This document shows positions 7,603-15,869 of a DNA stretch of 64,000 nt, piece by piece. The stretch's first letter is position 1; the number at the start of each line of letters is the position of its first letter. The position numbers and the translations under genes are program-made. Under the pieces are notes generated by a model that was not told the origin of the DNA, did not search any database, and worked only from the letters and a program-made list of their open reading frames with translations. The stretch is from Devosia enhydra (lineage in GTDB: Bacteria > Pseudomonadota > Alphaproteobacteria > Rhizobiales > Devosiaceae), in NCBI RefSeq assembly GCF_900119845.1, contig NZ_FPKU01000003.1, positions 158,145 to 222,144 on the forward strand. Reading direction: 5' to 3'.

Positions 7603-8225
7603 TGTCCGCGGTTCTCAGGCTGCGCATCGGATCGGCCGAGCCCCTTCTGCGCGGCAACGACCACTTCTGGCGCGTGATCATGGAGCTGTCAGAAGGCGGG
7701 AGCACCTTCACGCTTACCGACGTCGAAGGCCGCAGCGAGTGCGGCACCCGGGCGCCTATCCGCGACTTCGTTCGCAGGCTGGTCAAGGGCGGACTGGTGG
7801 AGGCTACCCCTCCCGAAGAGCACGGCGCCCCGACGCTCTACAGGCTTATCGAACGCAGCCGTAGTACGCCGACGATCAACCGCGACGGCACCGCCGGCCG
7901 GCAAGGGCGCGGCCAGCAGCAGATGTGGAACGTCATGCGCCGCGAAACGGGTGGATGGACCGCCCAGGAGCTCGCCATCTCTGCCAGCACCGATGAGGTC
8001 TCGGTCTCTGCCGCAACAGCATTGGCCTATACGCGGACACTCTGCCAGGCCGGCCTACTTGTCGTCGTGACGCCGGGCGGTCCGGGCAAGAAGCAGGTCT
8101 GGCGACTGAAAGGGTCTGCCAATACCGGCCCGAAGCCGCCGAAGATCCTGCGCAGCAAGCTCGTTTACGACGCCAACACGGGCAAAGTGCTCGGTGATGT
8201 GATTGCCGAGGAGGTCGACCCATGA
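7602..8225 (+). CDS. Predicted double winged-helix early protein
   Basis: 207 residues, family not recognised. Two segments look like winged helices: residues about 20-85 (FWRVIMEL ... RDFVRRLVKGGLVE) and about 105-165 (MWNVMRR ... ALAYTRTLCQAGLLV), each ending in a wing-like turn before a basic stretch. This predicts DNA binding. It is coupled to the ATPase gene by TGATG and to the next gene by ATGA. Position right after A and B suggests a regulator or transposition accessory. Confidence 0.7.
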   Translation: MSAVLRLRIGSAEPLLRGNDHFWRVIMELSEGGSTFTLTDVEGRSECGTRAPIRDFVRRLVKGGLVEATPPEEHGAPTLYRLIERSRSTPTINRDGTAGRQGRGQQQMWNVMRRETGGWTAQELAISASTDEVSVSAATALAYTRTLCQAGLLVVVTPGGPGKKQVWRLKGSANTGPKPPKILRSKLVYDANTGKVLGDVIAEEVDP

Positions 8226-8635
8226 GCGGGCGCGACCTTCGGACCTATGCGGAAAAGGCCTCGCAGGCCTGGGCTGCGGTGGGTGGCGTCCCGGACTGGG
8301 TTGCCGAGCTCGCCGCCCATGCGGACCGGTTTGGTGCCAAGGCCTCTGGCGAGGCCATCGGGTACTCGAACAGCACCGTTTCGGTCGTCGTCAACCGCGG
8401 CAACATGCTGGCCAAGCTCGACCTGCCGCGCATCGAAGAATCCGTGCGCGGCGCCCTGATGGGCCTCACCGTCGACTGCCCGGTCAAGGGCGAGATGCCT
8501 CGCCATCGCTGCCTTGCCTGGCAGGCCAAGCCCTATGCCCTCAGCTCATCTGCCCGTGTGGAAATGTACCACGCCTGCCGGTCGGGCTGCCCTCATTCCC
8601 GGATCATCCAGAAGGAGATCGACAATGACCGATAA
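8222..8635 (+). CDS. Predicted transcriptional regulator with a cysteine-rich C-terminus
   Basis: 137 residues. The N-terminal half holds a Cro-like helix-turn-helix (KASGEAIGYSNSTVSVVVNR). The C-terminal half has cysteines in the order CPVKGEMPRHRC ... ACRSGC, together with several histidines, which could form a zinc site. Similar short regulators lie in the early region of Mu-like phages of alphaproteobacteria, but the target is unknown. The start overlaps the previous stop; the end overlaps the next gene by 11 bases. Confidence 0.7.
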   Translation: MSGRDLRTYAEKASQAWAAVGGVPDWVAELAAHADRFGAKASGEAIGYSNSTVSVVVNRGNMLAKLDLPRIEESVRGALMGLTVDCPVKGEMPRHRCLAWQAKPYALSSSARVEMYHACRSGCPHSRIIQKEIDNDR

Positions 8636-9230
8636 TCTCCGGTCGGAGGCGCAGACGCTGCGCCGCATAACGACTTTGCTGTCCTGCTGCTTCCATCAGG
8701 TCCGTCAGGGACAGCGCAGCCTGTCGCGCCGTGATGTCGAGCTTTTCGACAAGGGACTGGTCTGGGTCATCCAGTCCCAGGACCGGATCATCGCCGGGCT
8801 CGAAAATCAGATCGCCGAGACCACCCAGCAGCTCGCCGCCGATCGGGCCCGGGTCGACGAGATGATGGCTGACGCGGAGCGCACCCTGCAGATGGCGCTG
8901 GATGCGGCCGAGAGCGTCGCAACCCACAATGGGGTGATGGGCGCCCTGGCTGATGCCCAGGCGGCCGGCGAGCCTTGCGACCTGATCGACGACATGAGCG
9001 GCCTGAGGGTGATTTACGACCCCACCCTCGATCGGCGGCCGTTCCGGCCGGGGCATCTGAGCGAGGGCGTCTACCAGCCCGACCCGCCGACTGAATTCCT
9101 CGAGGACATGGCGGTACCGACGCCGGCGCCGATCGGCGAGCGCTGGCCGTCCAACGTCTTCCATTTGGCGGCACGTCGCCCCCGCGCCCATGCGCGCCAG
9201 GCCGATGTCGGCCCTGGCGGTGCAGCATGA
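8625..9230 (+). CDS. Hypothetical early phage protein, coiled-coil
   Basis: 201 residues from the ATG at 8625, which has GAAGGAG at an ideal distance; an in-frame ATG further upstream lies inside the preceding gene and is not used. The centre (RIIAGLENQIAETTQQLAADRARVDEM, described here only in part: ENQIAETTQQLAADR) is a predicted coiled coil. The C-terminal 70 residues are proline-rich and probably disordered. No function is recognised. Confidence 0.65.
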   Translation: MTDNLRSEAQTLRRITTLLSCCFHQVRQGQRSLSRRDVELFDKGLVWVIQSQDRIIAGLENQIAETTQQLAADRARVDEMMADAERTLQMALDAAESVATHNGVMGALADAQAAGEPCDLIDDMSGLRVIYDPTLDRRPFRPGHLSEGVYQPDPPTEFLEDMAVPTPAPIGERWPSNVFHLAARRPRAHARQADVGPGGAA

Positions 9231-9481
9231 CCGGAAGCACCTTTAAGACCCAAGGCTTTGCCCTCTGCACGCCAGGCGGCACCATCCTCGGCTACAGCTA
9301 CCGGGAGACGGCTGCCAAGGCGATCAGCGCGCTCTGGGACCAGAGCCAGCCAGTGCAGCGCATCCTCTGGGAAGAGCGCCGCACCGAGGGCTGGAGCGTG
9401 GTGCCGGTGGTGGCCCACATGGAGCGCCTGGCTCCGCTGACCATCCGCGTGGTCGCCCGCGAGGGGAGGCTGGCATCATGA
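9227..9481 (+). CDS. Hypothetical early phage protein
   Basis: 84 residues with ATGA overlaps at both ends, so it belongs to the coupled early operon. It contains an aromatic, strand-rich central segment (QRILWEERRTEGWSVVPV). No known domain is recognised. Confidence 0.6.
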   Translation: MTGSTFKTQGFALCTPGGTILGYSYRETAAKAISALWDQSQPVQRILWEERRTEGWSVVPVVAHMERLAPLTIRVVAREGRLAS

Positions 9482-9837
9482 GCCGGACCGTCCTTATCGC
9501 CATCGACGCGGCTGAGCAGGCGCGGCGGACCCTCGATCGCGGCCCGATGTCGATCTCCTCGCTCGGCATTACTGCAATGGCGATGTTCATCGAACAGCAG
9601 ATGGCGGCCGAAGCCATGCCGTCCGCAGACGCTGTCAAGACCGAGCTGCAGCGCGTGCTCAACGCTCACGCGACGATCAGCGAGCTGCGCGAGAACTGGG
9701 CGGAAACCTCCGGCATGGATCGCATGGAGGCTGAGTTGGCGCTCACCGGCGCCCTCGACGCTCTCGCTGCGGCTGTCGCGGCCGCCACCCTTTCAACACC
9801 CCTTGAACAGGAGACTTCCGATGCTGGACAGCATTGA
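9478..9837 (+). CDS. Hypothetical early phage protein, helical
   Basis: 119 residues, largely alpha-helical and alanine-rich, with no recognised motif. It overlaps the preceding gene by ATGA and the next gene by 17 bases. In many Mu-like phages such small proteins fill the semi-essential early region; some modulate host replication or DNA protection, but no role can be assigned here. Confidence 0.6.
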   Translation: MSRTVLIAIDAAEQARRTLDRGPMSISSLGITAMAMFIEQQMAAEAMPSADAVKTELQRVLNAHATISELRENWAETSGMDRMEAELALTGALDALAAAVAAATLSTPLEQETSDAGQH

Positions 9838-10492
9838 GACCGGCGTTGCGCCGACCCACCCCGAACTCACCCCAGCGACCGTGACCATGGGTGACCGGAG
9901 CTTCATGCAGGACGCCGGCGGGCGTTTGGTGCCGACCGACCTGGTCAAGCCCGAGCACAAACTCGAGGACCAGACCGTGCGCACGATCATCGGGCATGCG
10001 CTCGAGCTCAACGGGCGGATCAGCCGCTTCCGGGGCCACACCTTCGACGACGTCAATTCCTTCGTCGACCTGCTGGCCGAGAGGTATGGCGGCAAGCGGG
10101 GCGGCAAGAAGGGCAACGTCACCATCACCAGCTATGACGGCACCCTCAAGGTGACCGTGCAGGTGCAGGACCAGCTCAGCTTCGGGCCCGAGCTGCAGAT
10201 CGCCAAGAACCTCGTCGACGAGTGCATCACCGCCTGGTCGGCGGGGGCCGGCGACGAGATCCGCGCGCTCGTCGAGCATGCCTTCCAGGTCGACAAGGAG
10301 GGGCGCATCAATCGCGCGGCACTGTTCCAGCTGCGGCGGCTGGAGATCGACGACGAGAACTGGCGCTCGGCCATGATCGCGCTCGGCGAAGCCATCCGCG
10401 TGATCGGCAGCCGGGAATATGTCCGGTTCTACCGGCGCAAGGATACCCGCTCGCCCTGGCACGCGATCGCCATCGACCTGGCGCAGGCATAG
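9821..10492 (+). CDS. DUF3164 family early protein
   Basis: 223 residues from the ATG at 9821, which has AGGAG nearby. Conserved family features are visible: the N-terminal DAGGRLVPTDLVKPEHKL, the middle GGKKGNVTITSYDGTLKV, AKNLVDECI.AW, and the C-terminal VRFYRRKD ... W. DUF3164 proteins are a hallmark of the Mu-like early region. Their biochemical role is not established; co-occurrence with gp16 suggests a part in early DNA metabolism. Confidence 0.88.
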   Translation: MLDSIETGVAPTHPELTPATVTMGDRSFMQDAGGRLVPTDLVKPEHKLEDQTVRTIIGHALELNGRISRFRGHTFDDVNSFVDLLAERYGGKRGGKKGNVTITSYDGTLKVTVQVQDQLSFGPELQIAKNLVDECITAWSAGAGDEIRALVEHAFQVDKEGRINRAALFQLRRLEIDDENWRSAMIALGEAIRVIGSREYVRFYRRKDTRSPWHAIAIDLAQA

Positions 10493-10501
10493 GGGGCGGA
10501 G

Positions 10502-10747
10502 ATGGATCTTTCGAGCTCTGAACTGAACGCGCTTCGCAAGGTGTACAGCCGGATGGGCGACGCGGCATGGGAGCCGCAGGACGCGCGCAGCCCACTGATT
10601 GAAAAGGCGATAAAGTCCGGATTTATGGCTCGCTCGGATGGCCGCTGCGGCTTCGAGCGCCTTCGCGACAGCCACGTGCGATTCACCATGGCCGGCCGGA
10701 TGGCACTCCAAGCGGTCGCCGAACTGGGCGTGGCGGTATCGCCATGA
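10502..10747 (+). CDS. Hypothetical early phage protein
   Basis: 81 residues; GGGGGCGGAG precedes the ATG by a few bases. It looks like a compact helical domain ending in a strand-turn (SHVRFTMAGRMALQ) that resembles the C-terminal part of small winged-helix proteins. Family not recognised. It overlaps the next gene by ATGA. Confidence 0.55.
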   Translation: MDLSSSELNALRKVYSRMGDAAWEPQDARSPLIEKAIKSGFMARSDGRCGFERLRDSHVRFTMAGRMALQAVAELGVAVSP

Positions 10748-11226
10748 TCCAGCGCATCACCTTCGAGGATCGCGGCCAGGACTTTCTCTGGTGGGAAATC
10801 GACATGGAGACGGGTCGCGTCGTCGGCTGCGGCCCGTTCCAGGCAGGGATCTGGGCGGCCGGGAACGTCTCAGTCGACCCCGCCAGTATCTCAGTGGGTG
10901 GCCGACTGCGCTACTTCGCCCCGCCGCTGCCGAAGACTGGCGGCGTGCTCCGTTACGCCGTGACCGCTATCGATGAGGCGGAATCGGGGGGGGGTGTTTC
11001 CCTGCCTGATCCCGTGACCCTTCAGGCGCTATGCGACGAGTTCAACCTCCGCTTTCCTGCCGGAACTCGCATTCTCATCCGCACGGTCGCAGGCCAGCCC
11101 GAAACAGTGGTGCGGACAGTGTCGAGCTATGGCGCGTCTATTCTGGGCGGCCACTCGCCCGTCGTATACGTCGTCGGCGCAGGGGGCTGCTGGCACCTCG
11201 ACCACGTCATCGGGAGGGCTGCATGA
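10744..11226 (+). CDS. Hypothetical early phage protein
   Basis: 160 residues, beta-strand-rich and aromatic at the start (FLWWEIDMETG). The gene is coupled on both sides by ATGA overlaps. A run of nine G's inside the gene (around 10985-10993) is a possible slippage site but the frame stays open through it. No domain recognised. Confidence 0.55.
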   Translation: MIQRITFEDRGQDFLWWEIDMETGRVVGCGPFQAGIWAAGNVSVDPASISVGGRLRYFAPPLPKTGGVLRYAVTAIDEAESGGGVSLPDPVTLQALCDEFNLRFPAGTRILIRTVAGQPETVVRTVSSYGASILGGHSPVVYVVGAGGCWHLDHVIGRAA

Positions 11227-11342
11227 GCGCTCATCCCTTCGGCGGGCGCCCGCCTGAACCTGCCAACACCACCAGCCTGTTCCTCTGGGGTCTGCTGCTC
11301 GGCCTGGTGCTGGGCTTTGTCGCGACGGCGGCGCTGATCTGA
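11223..11342 (+). CDS. Small single-span membrane protein
   Basis: 39 residues, starting in the ATGA overlap with the previous gene and ending where the next one begins (TGATG). After a proline-rich start it is one transmembrane helix (LFLWGLLLGLVLGFVATAAL). This is the second tiny membrane protein in the early region, after the one at 3123. Function unknown. Confidence 0.55.
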   Translation: MSAHPFGGRPPEPANTTSLFLWGLLLGLVLGFVATAALI

Positions 11343-12727
11343 TGCGCCACGCCCGCCCCCACATGATGCCGTACTTCGGTCCCCGCCGCTCGATCGGGGC
11401 GCAGTTGCTCCGCCGCATCGACCGGCTCGAGGGCGAAGTGATGCGCCTGCGGGCGGCGCTGGCCAACCCTGCCGAACCGGCGATGACAGAGCAAGCCTCT
11501 GAAGATCGCGGGGTCCGGCCGAGCAAGAAAGCTACCCGCAGCGCCTCTGCCAAGCGGCCGGGCTGGACGTCGGCCAAGCTCGCCGAGGCGCGCAAGCGTT
11601 TCGGGCAGGCAATGATCGGGGTCCCGGCCGAGCTCAACGTACCCGCCAATGAGCTTCTGACCTACGCCATCAACGGCAGTGTGCCGCCGATCGGCCGCGA
11701 TGCCGGATTCGCAGATACGGCGCTGCCTGCCCCAGTTACGGCACCGGTCGCTCTGCCCGCGCCCGAGCTGGTCGAGGCGGCTTATGTCGATGTCGACATC
11801 GACGAGTTACGGGAGCCCGTCATCGACCTGCCAGCGATGGCGCTAAAGGGCGGGAGAGCGCCTACTGAAGTCCCCCAGGAGGACGCTCAACCCCAGCCCT
11901 CCGGGGCCGGCAAGCCCGGCGACGGAGGGCAAAAGCAGGGCATTGCGCTGCCGGTCGGCAGGGTCGGCACAGGCCGTCCCAGGGACCAGAAGCGTGGCGA
12001 ACAGATCCGGACACTGGCTGCCCAAGGTCGGCACGTGGGCGAGATCGCCCACGAAGCGGGAGTCACCAACGAGACCATCCAGAAGCTGGCGAGGAAGTAC
12101 GACATCTCGGTGCTACCCATGCCGCGCGGCTGGAAACCCGGCGACGCACCGGCGCCAAAGCCTGAGCCTTCCGATCTGACAGACCCCGGCACGGCCAAAG
12201 CCGCCGATGAGCCGGTCTGGACCGAAGAGCGCATCGAGCAGCTGCGCGAGATGGCTCGAGACGGCCGCTCGAGTACGGAGATGGCGGAGGCGTTCGGCGT
12301 CACCCGCAACAGTGTCCTCGGCAAGTGCAATAGGCTCAAGATCCGTCTGCATCCCAAGCAGTCGACGGCACATCGCAGCCCTACGGCGAAGGCCGAGCCG
12401 GTGCCGGCTGAGCTGTCTGCGCCCATTCCCCCAGCCGTCAAGGTGCCGGCTCCGGTTGCCGCCGCGCGCGCCAATGTGCCGGCCCCGCGACGCAAGGTTG
12501 TCGCCGCTCCGGTGAAAAAGCAGTGGGTGCGCCTGCGCCACCCGGACGGCCGCTGGCTGCGCATGGATGGCATGGACTGGGTGACCGACAAGGCCGGCTC
12601 GTATTTTGCGCCGGAGGCGAAGCTGGAAGCGGCGCTCAAGGCCTTCCCGTTGGCCGCCGAATGCAAGCCGGTCTTCGAGCCGGCCTGGTCGCCTCGGGAC
12701 GAGAGCTTCGCGAGGATCTTTAAATGA
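11342..12727 (+). CDS. Double-HTH regulator with a GcrA-like DNA-binding domain
   Basis: 461 residues. Residues about 210-262 form one helix-turn-helix (GEIAHEAGVTNETIQKLARK). Residues about 292-340 (WTEERIEQLREMARDG ... VTRNSVLGKCNRLKI) closely follow GcrA, the alphaproteobacterial cell-cycle regulator that binds GANTC-methylated promoters with sigma-70. The two are joined by Pro/Ala-rich linkers, and a further 70-residue C-terminal module (VRLRHPDGRWLRMDGMDW) is of unknown fold. Host GcrA is only about 170 residues with one such domain, so this is a larger phage variant. It may redirect host polymerase or read methylation; this is inference. Confidence 0.75.
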   Translation: MRHARPHMMPYFGPRRSIGAQLLRRIDRLEGEVMRLRAALANPAEPAMTEQASEDRGVRPSKKATRSASAKRPGWTSAKLAEARKRFGQAMIGVPAELNVPANELLTYAINGSVPPIGRDAGFADTALPAPVTAPVALPAPELVEAAYVDVDIDELREPVIDLPAMALKGGRAPTEVPQEDAQPQPSGAGKPGDGGQKQGIALPVGRVGTGRPRDQKRGEQIRTLAAQGRHVGEIAHEAGVTNETIQKLARKYDISVLPMPRGWKPGDAPAPKPEPSDLTDPGTAKAADEPVWTEERIEQLREMARDGRSSTEMAEAFGVTRNSVLGKCNRLKIRLHPKQSTAHRSPTAKAEPVPAELSAPIPPAVKVPAPVAAARANVPAPRRKVVAAPVKKQWVRLRHPDGRWLRMDGMDWVTDKAGSYFAPEAKLEAALKAFPLAAECKPVFEPAWSPRDESFARIFK

Positions 12728-13011
12728 GCAGTCTCTCGCCCATCAGCGATCGCGTCCTGGCGGCCGGCGGCCACCATGCCCGCGCCGAGCTGCTGCTGCG
12801 CCTCTCCGATGCCGTAGTGCTCGAATGCGCCCGTGAGATCGCTGCCGCCTGCACCGCCTCAGGCTTCGACTTAGGCGCCAGCTATCTCGACACTCGGCTG
12901 GCCGCGCTCTGCGCCACGCGTGCCCCGTCCGGCCATCTGCCGGACGCCGAACAGGCTCGGCTCGAACAGCTGCGCCTCGCGCTCTTCCAGCAGTCCAGGA
13001 GGGACAGATGA
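12724..13011 (+). CDS. Hypothetical early phage protein
   Basis: 95 residues, mostly helical, with the hydrophobic pattern of a small helical bundle and a conserved-looking YLDTRLAAL segment. It is coupled by ATGA to the genes on both sides. No function recognised. Confidence 0.6.
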   Translation: MSSLSPISDRVLAAGGHHARAELLLRLSDAVVLECAREIAAACTASGFDLGASYLDTRLAALCATRAPSGHLPDAEQARLEQLRLALFQQSRRDR

Positions 13012-13343
13012 GTGAGCTTCTCGCCCAGTATCCGAGCAAGACGGCGGCCGTCGTTGCGCTCCGCACCTCGGGGCTCGGCAATGCCGAGACCGCAGCGCGC
13101 CTGGGCATCACGCCCTCGGCCGCGTCGCTCTACTACCACAAGGCCCGCAAGCGCGGTTATCGGCGTATCCGCCCGGGAGCCGACGCGGTGCATGTCCTGA
13201 TCCCCAGGGCGACGATCGCCGACCTCGTGCCCGCCGCGCGTGCACGCAAGATGGCGCCCCACGACATTATTCGACTGCTCATCGTGACGGCTCTCGAGAG
13301 CGAGCTGGTCGACGCAATTCTTGATGATGGAGCCCAATCATGA
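13008..13343 (+). CDS. Predicted HTH protein next to GemA
   Basis: 111 residues. The N-terminal half is a helix-turn-helix of the LuxR/sigma-4-like type (LGNAETAARLGITPSAASLY), followed by a basic turn. The C-terminal half is helical (HDIIRLLIVTALESELVDAIL) and may dimerise. DNA binding is predicted; the target is unknown. Confidence 0.65.
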   Translation: MSELLAQYPSKTAAVVALRTSGLGNAETAARLGITPSAASLYYHKARKRGYRRIRPGADAVHVLIPRATIADLVPAARARKMAPHDIIRLLIVTALESELVDAILDDGAQS

Positions 13344-13936
13344 CCGCACTCAAAGCTATCCATGCGCTCGCCCGCCAGCTCGGCATGGACGAGGAAACCC
13401 GTCGCGCCTTCTCGGAGCGGGAGGTGGGCCAGCGATCGCTGCGCGCCATGTCACCCAGCCAGCAACACCAGCTCGTCGTTGCCATGAAGCGGGCGGCGGG
13501 ACAGGACAACAGCCGCACCACCGCGCTTGCCGGCCCGTACGCCAAGAAGCTGCAGGCGCTCTGGATCGCCGGGTGGAACCTCGGCATCGTCCAGAACCGT
13601 GAGGACAAGGCGCTGCTGGCCTTCGTGAAGCGCCAGAGCGGGGTCGATCACACCCGGTTTTTGTTGGAGGCCGACAAGGCCGAGGCTGCCATCGGCGCGC
13701 TCGAGGCATGGATCGCGCGGGAGGCCGGCGTCGTCTGGCGCAAGGGCAAGGGCCGCGACGTGCAGGACTGCGTGATCGAGGCGCAGGTGCGCATCCTTGG
13801 GCTCAAAACCGCTGATCCGGACCCGAGCAATGTCTGCCTCCAGGCCTATGACGCCTGGCGCGCCGGGTCGCTGGATCGGGCCAGCAAGCAGCGGGCGATG
13901 AACCTGCTCGGGCAGAACATCAGGGCCGCGCGATGA
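13340..13936 (+). CDS. gemA: GemA/gp16 family protein
   Basis: 198 residues. The family signature is visible: LKAIHALARQLGMDEETRRAF at the start (quoted up to 20: KAIHALARQLGMDEETRRAF), then PYAKKLQALWIAGWNLGIV, ALLAFVKRQSGVDHTRFL and IGALEAWIAREAG. In Mu, GemA (gp16) modulates host DNA supercoiling and gene expression early in infection. It sits in the usual place between the small early genes and Mor. ATGA overlaps on both sides. Confidence 0.85.
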   Translation: MTALKAIHALARQLGMDEETRRAFSEREVGQRSLRAMSPSQQHQLVVAMKRAAGQDNSRTTALAGPYAKKLQALWIAGWNLGIVQNREDKALLAFVKRQSGVDHTRFLLEADKAEAAIGALEAWIAREAGVVWRKGKGRDVQDCVIEAQVRILGLKTADPDPSNVCLQAYDAWRAGSLDRASKQRAMNLLGQNIRAAR

Positions 13937-14187
13937 GCGGGCTATCTGCCGAGCTGACGGACAGGGCCGAAGAACTGGCGACCGACCTGATCGCTGTGGT
14001 CAATGGCGAGCCGCAGGACGCGGTCATCGTCGCGGTCGTGGCACTCATTGGTGGCCTGGCGGTGTCGATCGCGAGCGACCGGCCCAGCGCGGAGGACCTG
14101 GTAAAGGCCCTGATGAAGGACTGCCTCGAGGACATCGGCGATCACTACGCCGTCGAGGCAGACCTTCAGGCCTGCCAGATGAACTGA
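13933..14187 (+). CDS. Hypothetical phage protein
   Basis: 84 residues with a central hydrophobic stretch (DAVIVAVVALIGGLAVSIAS) that could be one membrane span or a buried helix, flanked by acidic segments. It overlaps gemA by ATGA. Function unknown. Confidence 0.55.
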   Translation: MSGLSAELTDRAEELATDLIAVVNGEPQDAVIVAVVALIGGLAVSIASDRPSAEDLVKALMKDCLEDIGDHYAVEADLQACQMN

Positions 14188-14190
14188 ACC

Positions 14191-14409
14191 ATGAAGCGGG
14201 CGCGGTGGGTTGGCGAGAGCGAGTTGACCCGGATGCGCCAGGAGCGGGCGCAGCTGGTCTCGCGCATCGCCGGAATGCCGCCCCGCTCGATCCGCCGCAT
14301 GGTCCAGGAGCTGCGCCTGGCTGACCTGACCCGCCGTCTCCTCGAGCAGGAGGCGGTCCGCCCGATCGAGCCCGATGAGGGCGAGGAGCTGAAATGGTTT
14401 CAAAGGTGA
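14191..14409 (+). CDS. Hypothetical small basic phage protein
   Basis: 72 residues, arginine-rich and helical, likely nucleic-acid binding or coiled-coil. It starts 3 bases after the previous stop. Its last 16 bases overlap the next gene. No family recognised. Confidence 0.5.
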   Translation: MKRARWVGESELTRMRQERAQLVSRIAGMPPRSIRRMVQELRLADLTRRLLEQEAVRPIEPDEGEELKWFQR

Positions 14410-14666
14410 AGAAGCGGTCTCGGGTGCGCGGCCCCCGTAAGCTTCCGGTAGAGGCTCCGACCGTCAGGGAGCTTGCCGCCAAGCTCGACGAGCACTTCGG
14501 AAAGCGCATGGCCGAGGGTTACGAGCTCGCCAAGGCATCCGGCTTCTGGCTGGTACCGAACGGCACCATTACCGCGCGTCTCGTTTACCGAAAGGGGCAT
14601 CGGGCGGACGAAGAGGGCCTGACCGAAATGACCTACACCATCAGGGGCATCCCGGCGCCCAAATGA
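14394..14666 (+). CDS. Hypothetical phage protein
   Basis: 90 residues. The ATG at 14394 is chosen because GAGGAG lies just upstream; a GTG at 14406 is possible. After a basic N-terminal tail there is a compact alpha/beta region (WLVPNGTITARLVYRK). Function unknown. Overlaps the Mor-like gene by ATGA. Confidence 0.55.
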   Translation: MVSKVKKRSRVRGPRKLPVEAPTVRELAAKLDEHFGKRMAEGYELAKASGFWLVPNGTITARLVYRKGHRADEEGLTEMTYTIRGIPAPK

Positions 14667-15049
14667 GCGATCGTCCGCCCCCGCTGCCTCCCGTCCTCGC
14701 CGAGATTGCCGCCGTTGCCGGCGTCGACGCGGCCTGGGCGCTGGCGCGCGCAAAGGGCGGCACCACGGTCTTCCTGCCGCGCCGGGCCGGCCACCGACAC
14801 TGGCTAACCGAGATCGTCGGCCAGGAGGCCGCCGACAAGATCTGCCGTCATTATCGCACTAATCACCAGAGCCGGTTGACGATTCCGCTTGCCGCGGCGG
14901 CTATGAAGTCCGAACGATGGACCGAGGCGCTGAGGAGCGACATGTCCCTGACGGAGACGGCCAGGGCGATGGGTGTGCATGAGCGCACGGTGACCAACTG
15001 GCGCCGCCGGGCCCGCGGCAAGAACGGCGGCCAGGGCACCTTGTTTTAG
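14663..15049 (+). CDS. mor: Mor/C-family middle or late transcription activator
   Basis: 128 residues with the Mor layout: an N-terminal dimerisation part (LPPVLAEIAAVAGVDAAWAL, GGTTVFLPRR, HWLTEIVGQEAADKI) and a C-terminal helix-turn-helix (SLTETARAMGVHERTVTNWR). Mu has two paralogues, Mor and C, that activate middle and late promoters by binding dyads and contacting RNA polymerase. Only one copy is present here, so it probably drives the late genes that follow. A perfect dyad stands 6 bases beyond the stop codon. Confidence 0.88.
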   Translation: MSDRPPPLPPVLAEIAAVAGVDAAWALARAKGGTTVFLPRRAGHRHWLTEIVGQEAADKICRHYRTNHQSRLTIPLAAAAMKSERWTEALRSDMSLTETARAMGVHERTVTNWRRRARGKNGGQGTLF

Positions 15050-15055
15050 CGTCTG

Positions 15056-15079
15056 CCCCCGAAATCTTTCGGGGGTTAT
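15056..15079. promoter_or_regulatory. Perfect dyad upstream of the lysis gene (copy 1 of a repeated element)
   Basis: CCCCCGAAA-TC-TTTCGGGGG followed by TTAT. An almost identical element stands at 22158 before the protease gene. It could terminate the middle operon, or be an activator site of the late promoter, matching in position the Plys promoter of Mu. The short T-poor tail favours neither reading decisively. Confidence 0.55.
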
Positions 15080-15134
15080 CGGGATCGCGAGGGGAGCCAC
15101 AGTCGAGCCTATCTCTTCGACTTTGGCAAGGCCC

Positions 15135-15869
15135 ATGACCCCCACCGAGACTTTCACCCGTAAAGCGCCCGGGATTTGCGACCGGCTTCTCGGCGATTTC
15201 CCGATACGGCCGGACGATGCCTTTGCCATCGTCGGCAATGCCGGTCACGAGTCGCTGGGCTTCACCGCGCTCCAGGAGATCACCCCGGTGGTCAAGGGCA
15301 GCCGGGGCGGCTGGGGCTGGATGCAGTGGACTGGGCCGCGCCGGCGCGAATTCGAGGCCTATTGCAAGCGCAACAAGCTCGACCCGTCGTCAGACCAGGC
15401 AAACTATTCCTGGCTGTTCATCGAGCTCAACTCCACCGAGAAGCGGGCGATCGGCGCGACTGTCGCTGCCAGCGGGCTCGAGGAGAAGGTGGTCGCCTTC
15501 GAGAAGAGCTTTCTGCGCGCCGGCATCAAGCACTATCCCAGCCGGCAGAACTGGGCCCGCATCGCAGAAAAGGCCGCTGTCCGCCTGCGCCCGGAGCCGG
15601 TGCCGCCCGAAACGAAAGTCGCCATCCTCGAGGACGAGGCCAAGGCCGCCAACGATCGGGCCATTCGCAACGGGACGGGGGCCGTCTCGGGCGCCGGTGG
15701 CGAGGTGATCCTGGTCTCCAACGCGGAGCGCGTCGCGGACCTTGTGACGCTTGGCCTGGGCGCTGCGTTTTTCGTGCTGATGGTCTTCCTTGGCTGGAAG
15801 GCTTTCGGCCATTGGCGGAAATCTCGCGATCTCAAGAAGGCTGCCATTCTGATCGGAGACGCCTCATGA
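15135..15869 (+). CDS. Phage endolysin, tail-lysozyme-type domain with C-terminal anchor
   Basis: 244 residues from the ATG at 15135 (an in-frame TTG lies 12 bases earlier). The N-terminal 150 residues match the phage tail-lysozyme fold: NAGHESLGFTALQE with Glu39 as probable catalytic acid, then GGWGWMQWTGPRRREF. A C-terminal transmembrane segment (LVTLGLGAAFFVLMVFLGW) follows a charged linker. It would cleave peptidoglycan at lysis; the membrane anchor suggests control by the holin encoded next. ATGA overlap with that gene. Confidence 0.82.
   Translation: MTPTETFTRKAPGICDRLLGDFPIRPDDAFAIVGNAGHESLGFTALQEITPVVKGSRGGWGWMQWTGPRRREFEAYCKRNKLDPSSDQANYSWLFIELNSTEKRAIGATVAASGLEEKVVAFEKSFLRAGIKHYPSRQNWARIAEKAAVRLRPEPVPPETKVAILEDEAKAANDRAIRNGTGAVSGAGGEVILVSNAERVADLVTLGLGAAFFVLMVFLGWKAFGHWRKSRDLKKAAILIGDAS

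Noticed and set aside
10985-10993. The G run as a frameshift or broken gene
   Set aside because: The frame stays open through the run and ends in a normal ATGA overlap with the next gene.
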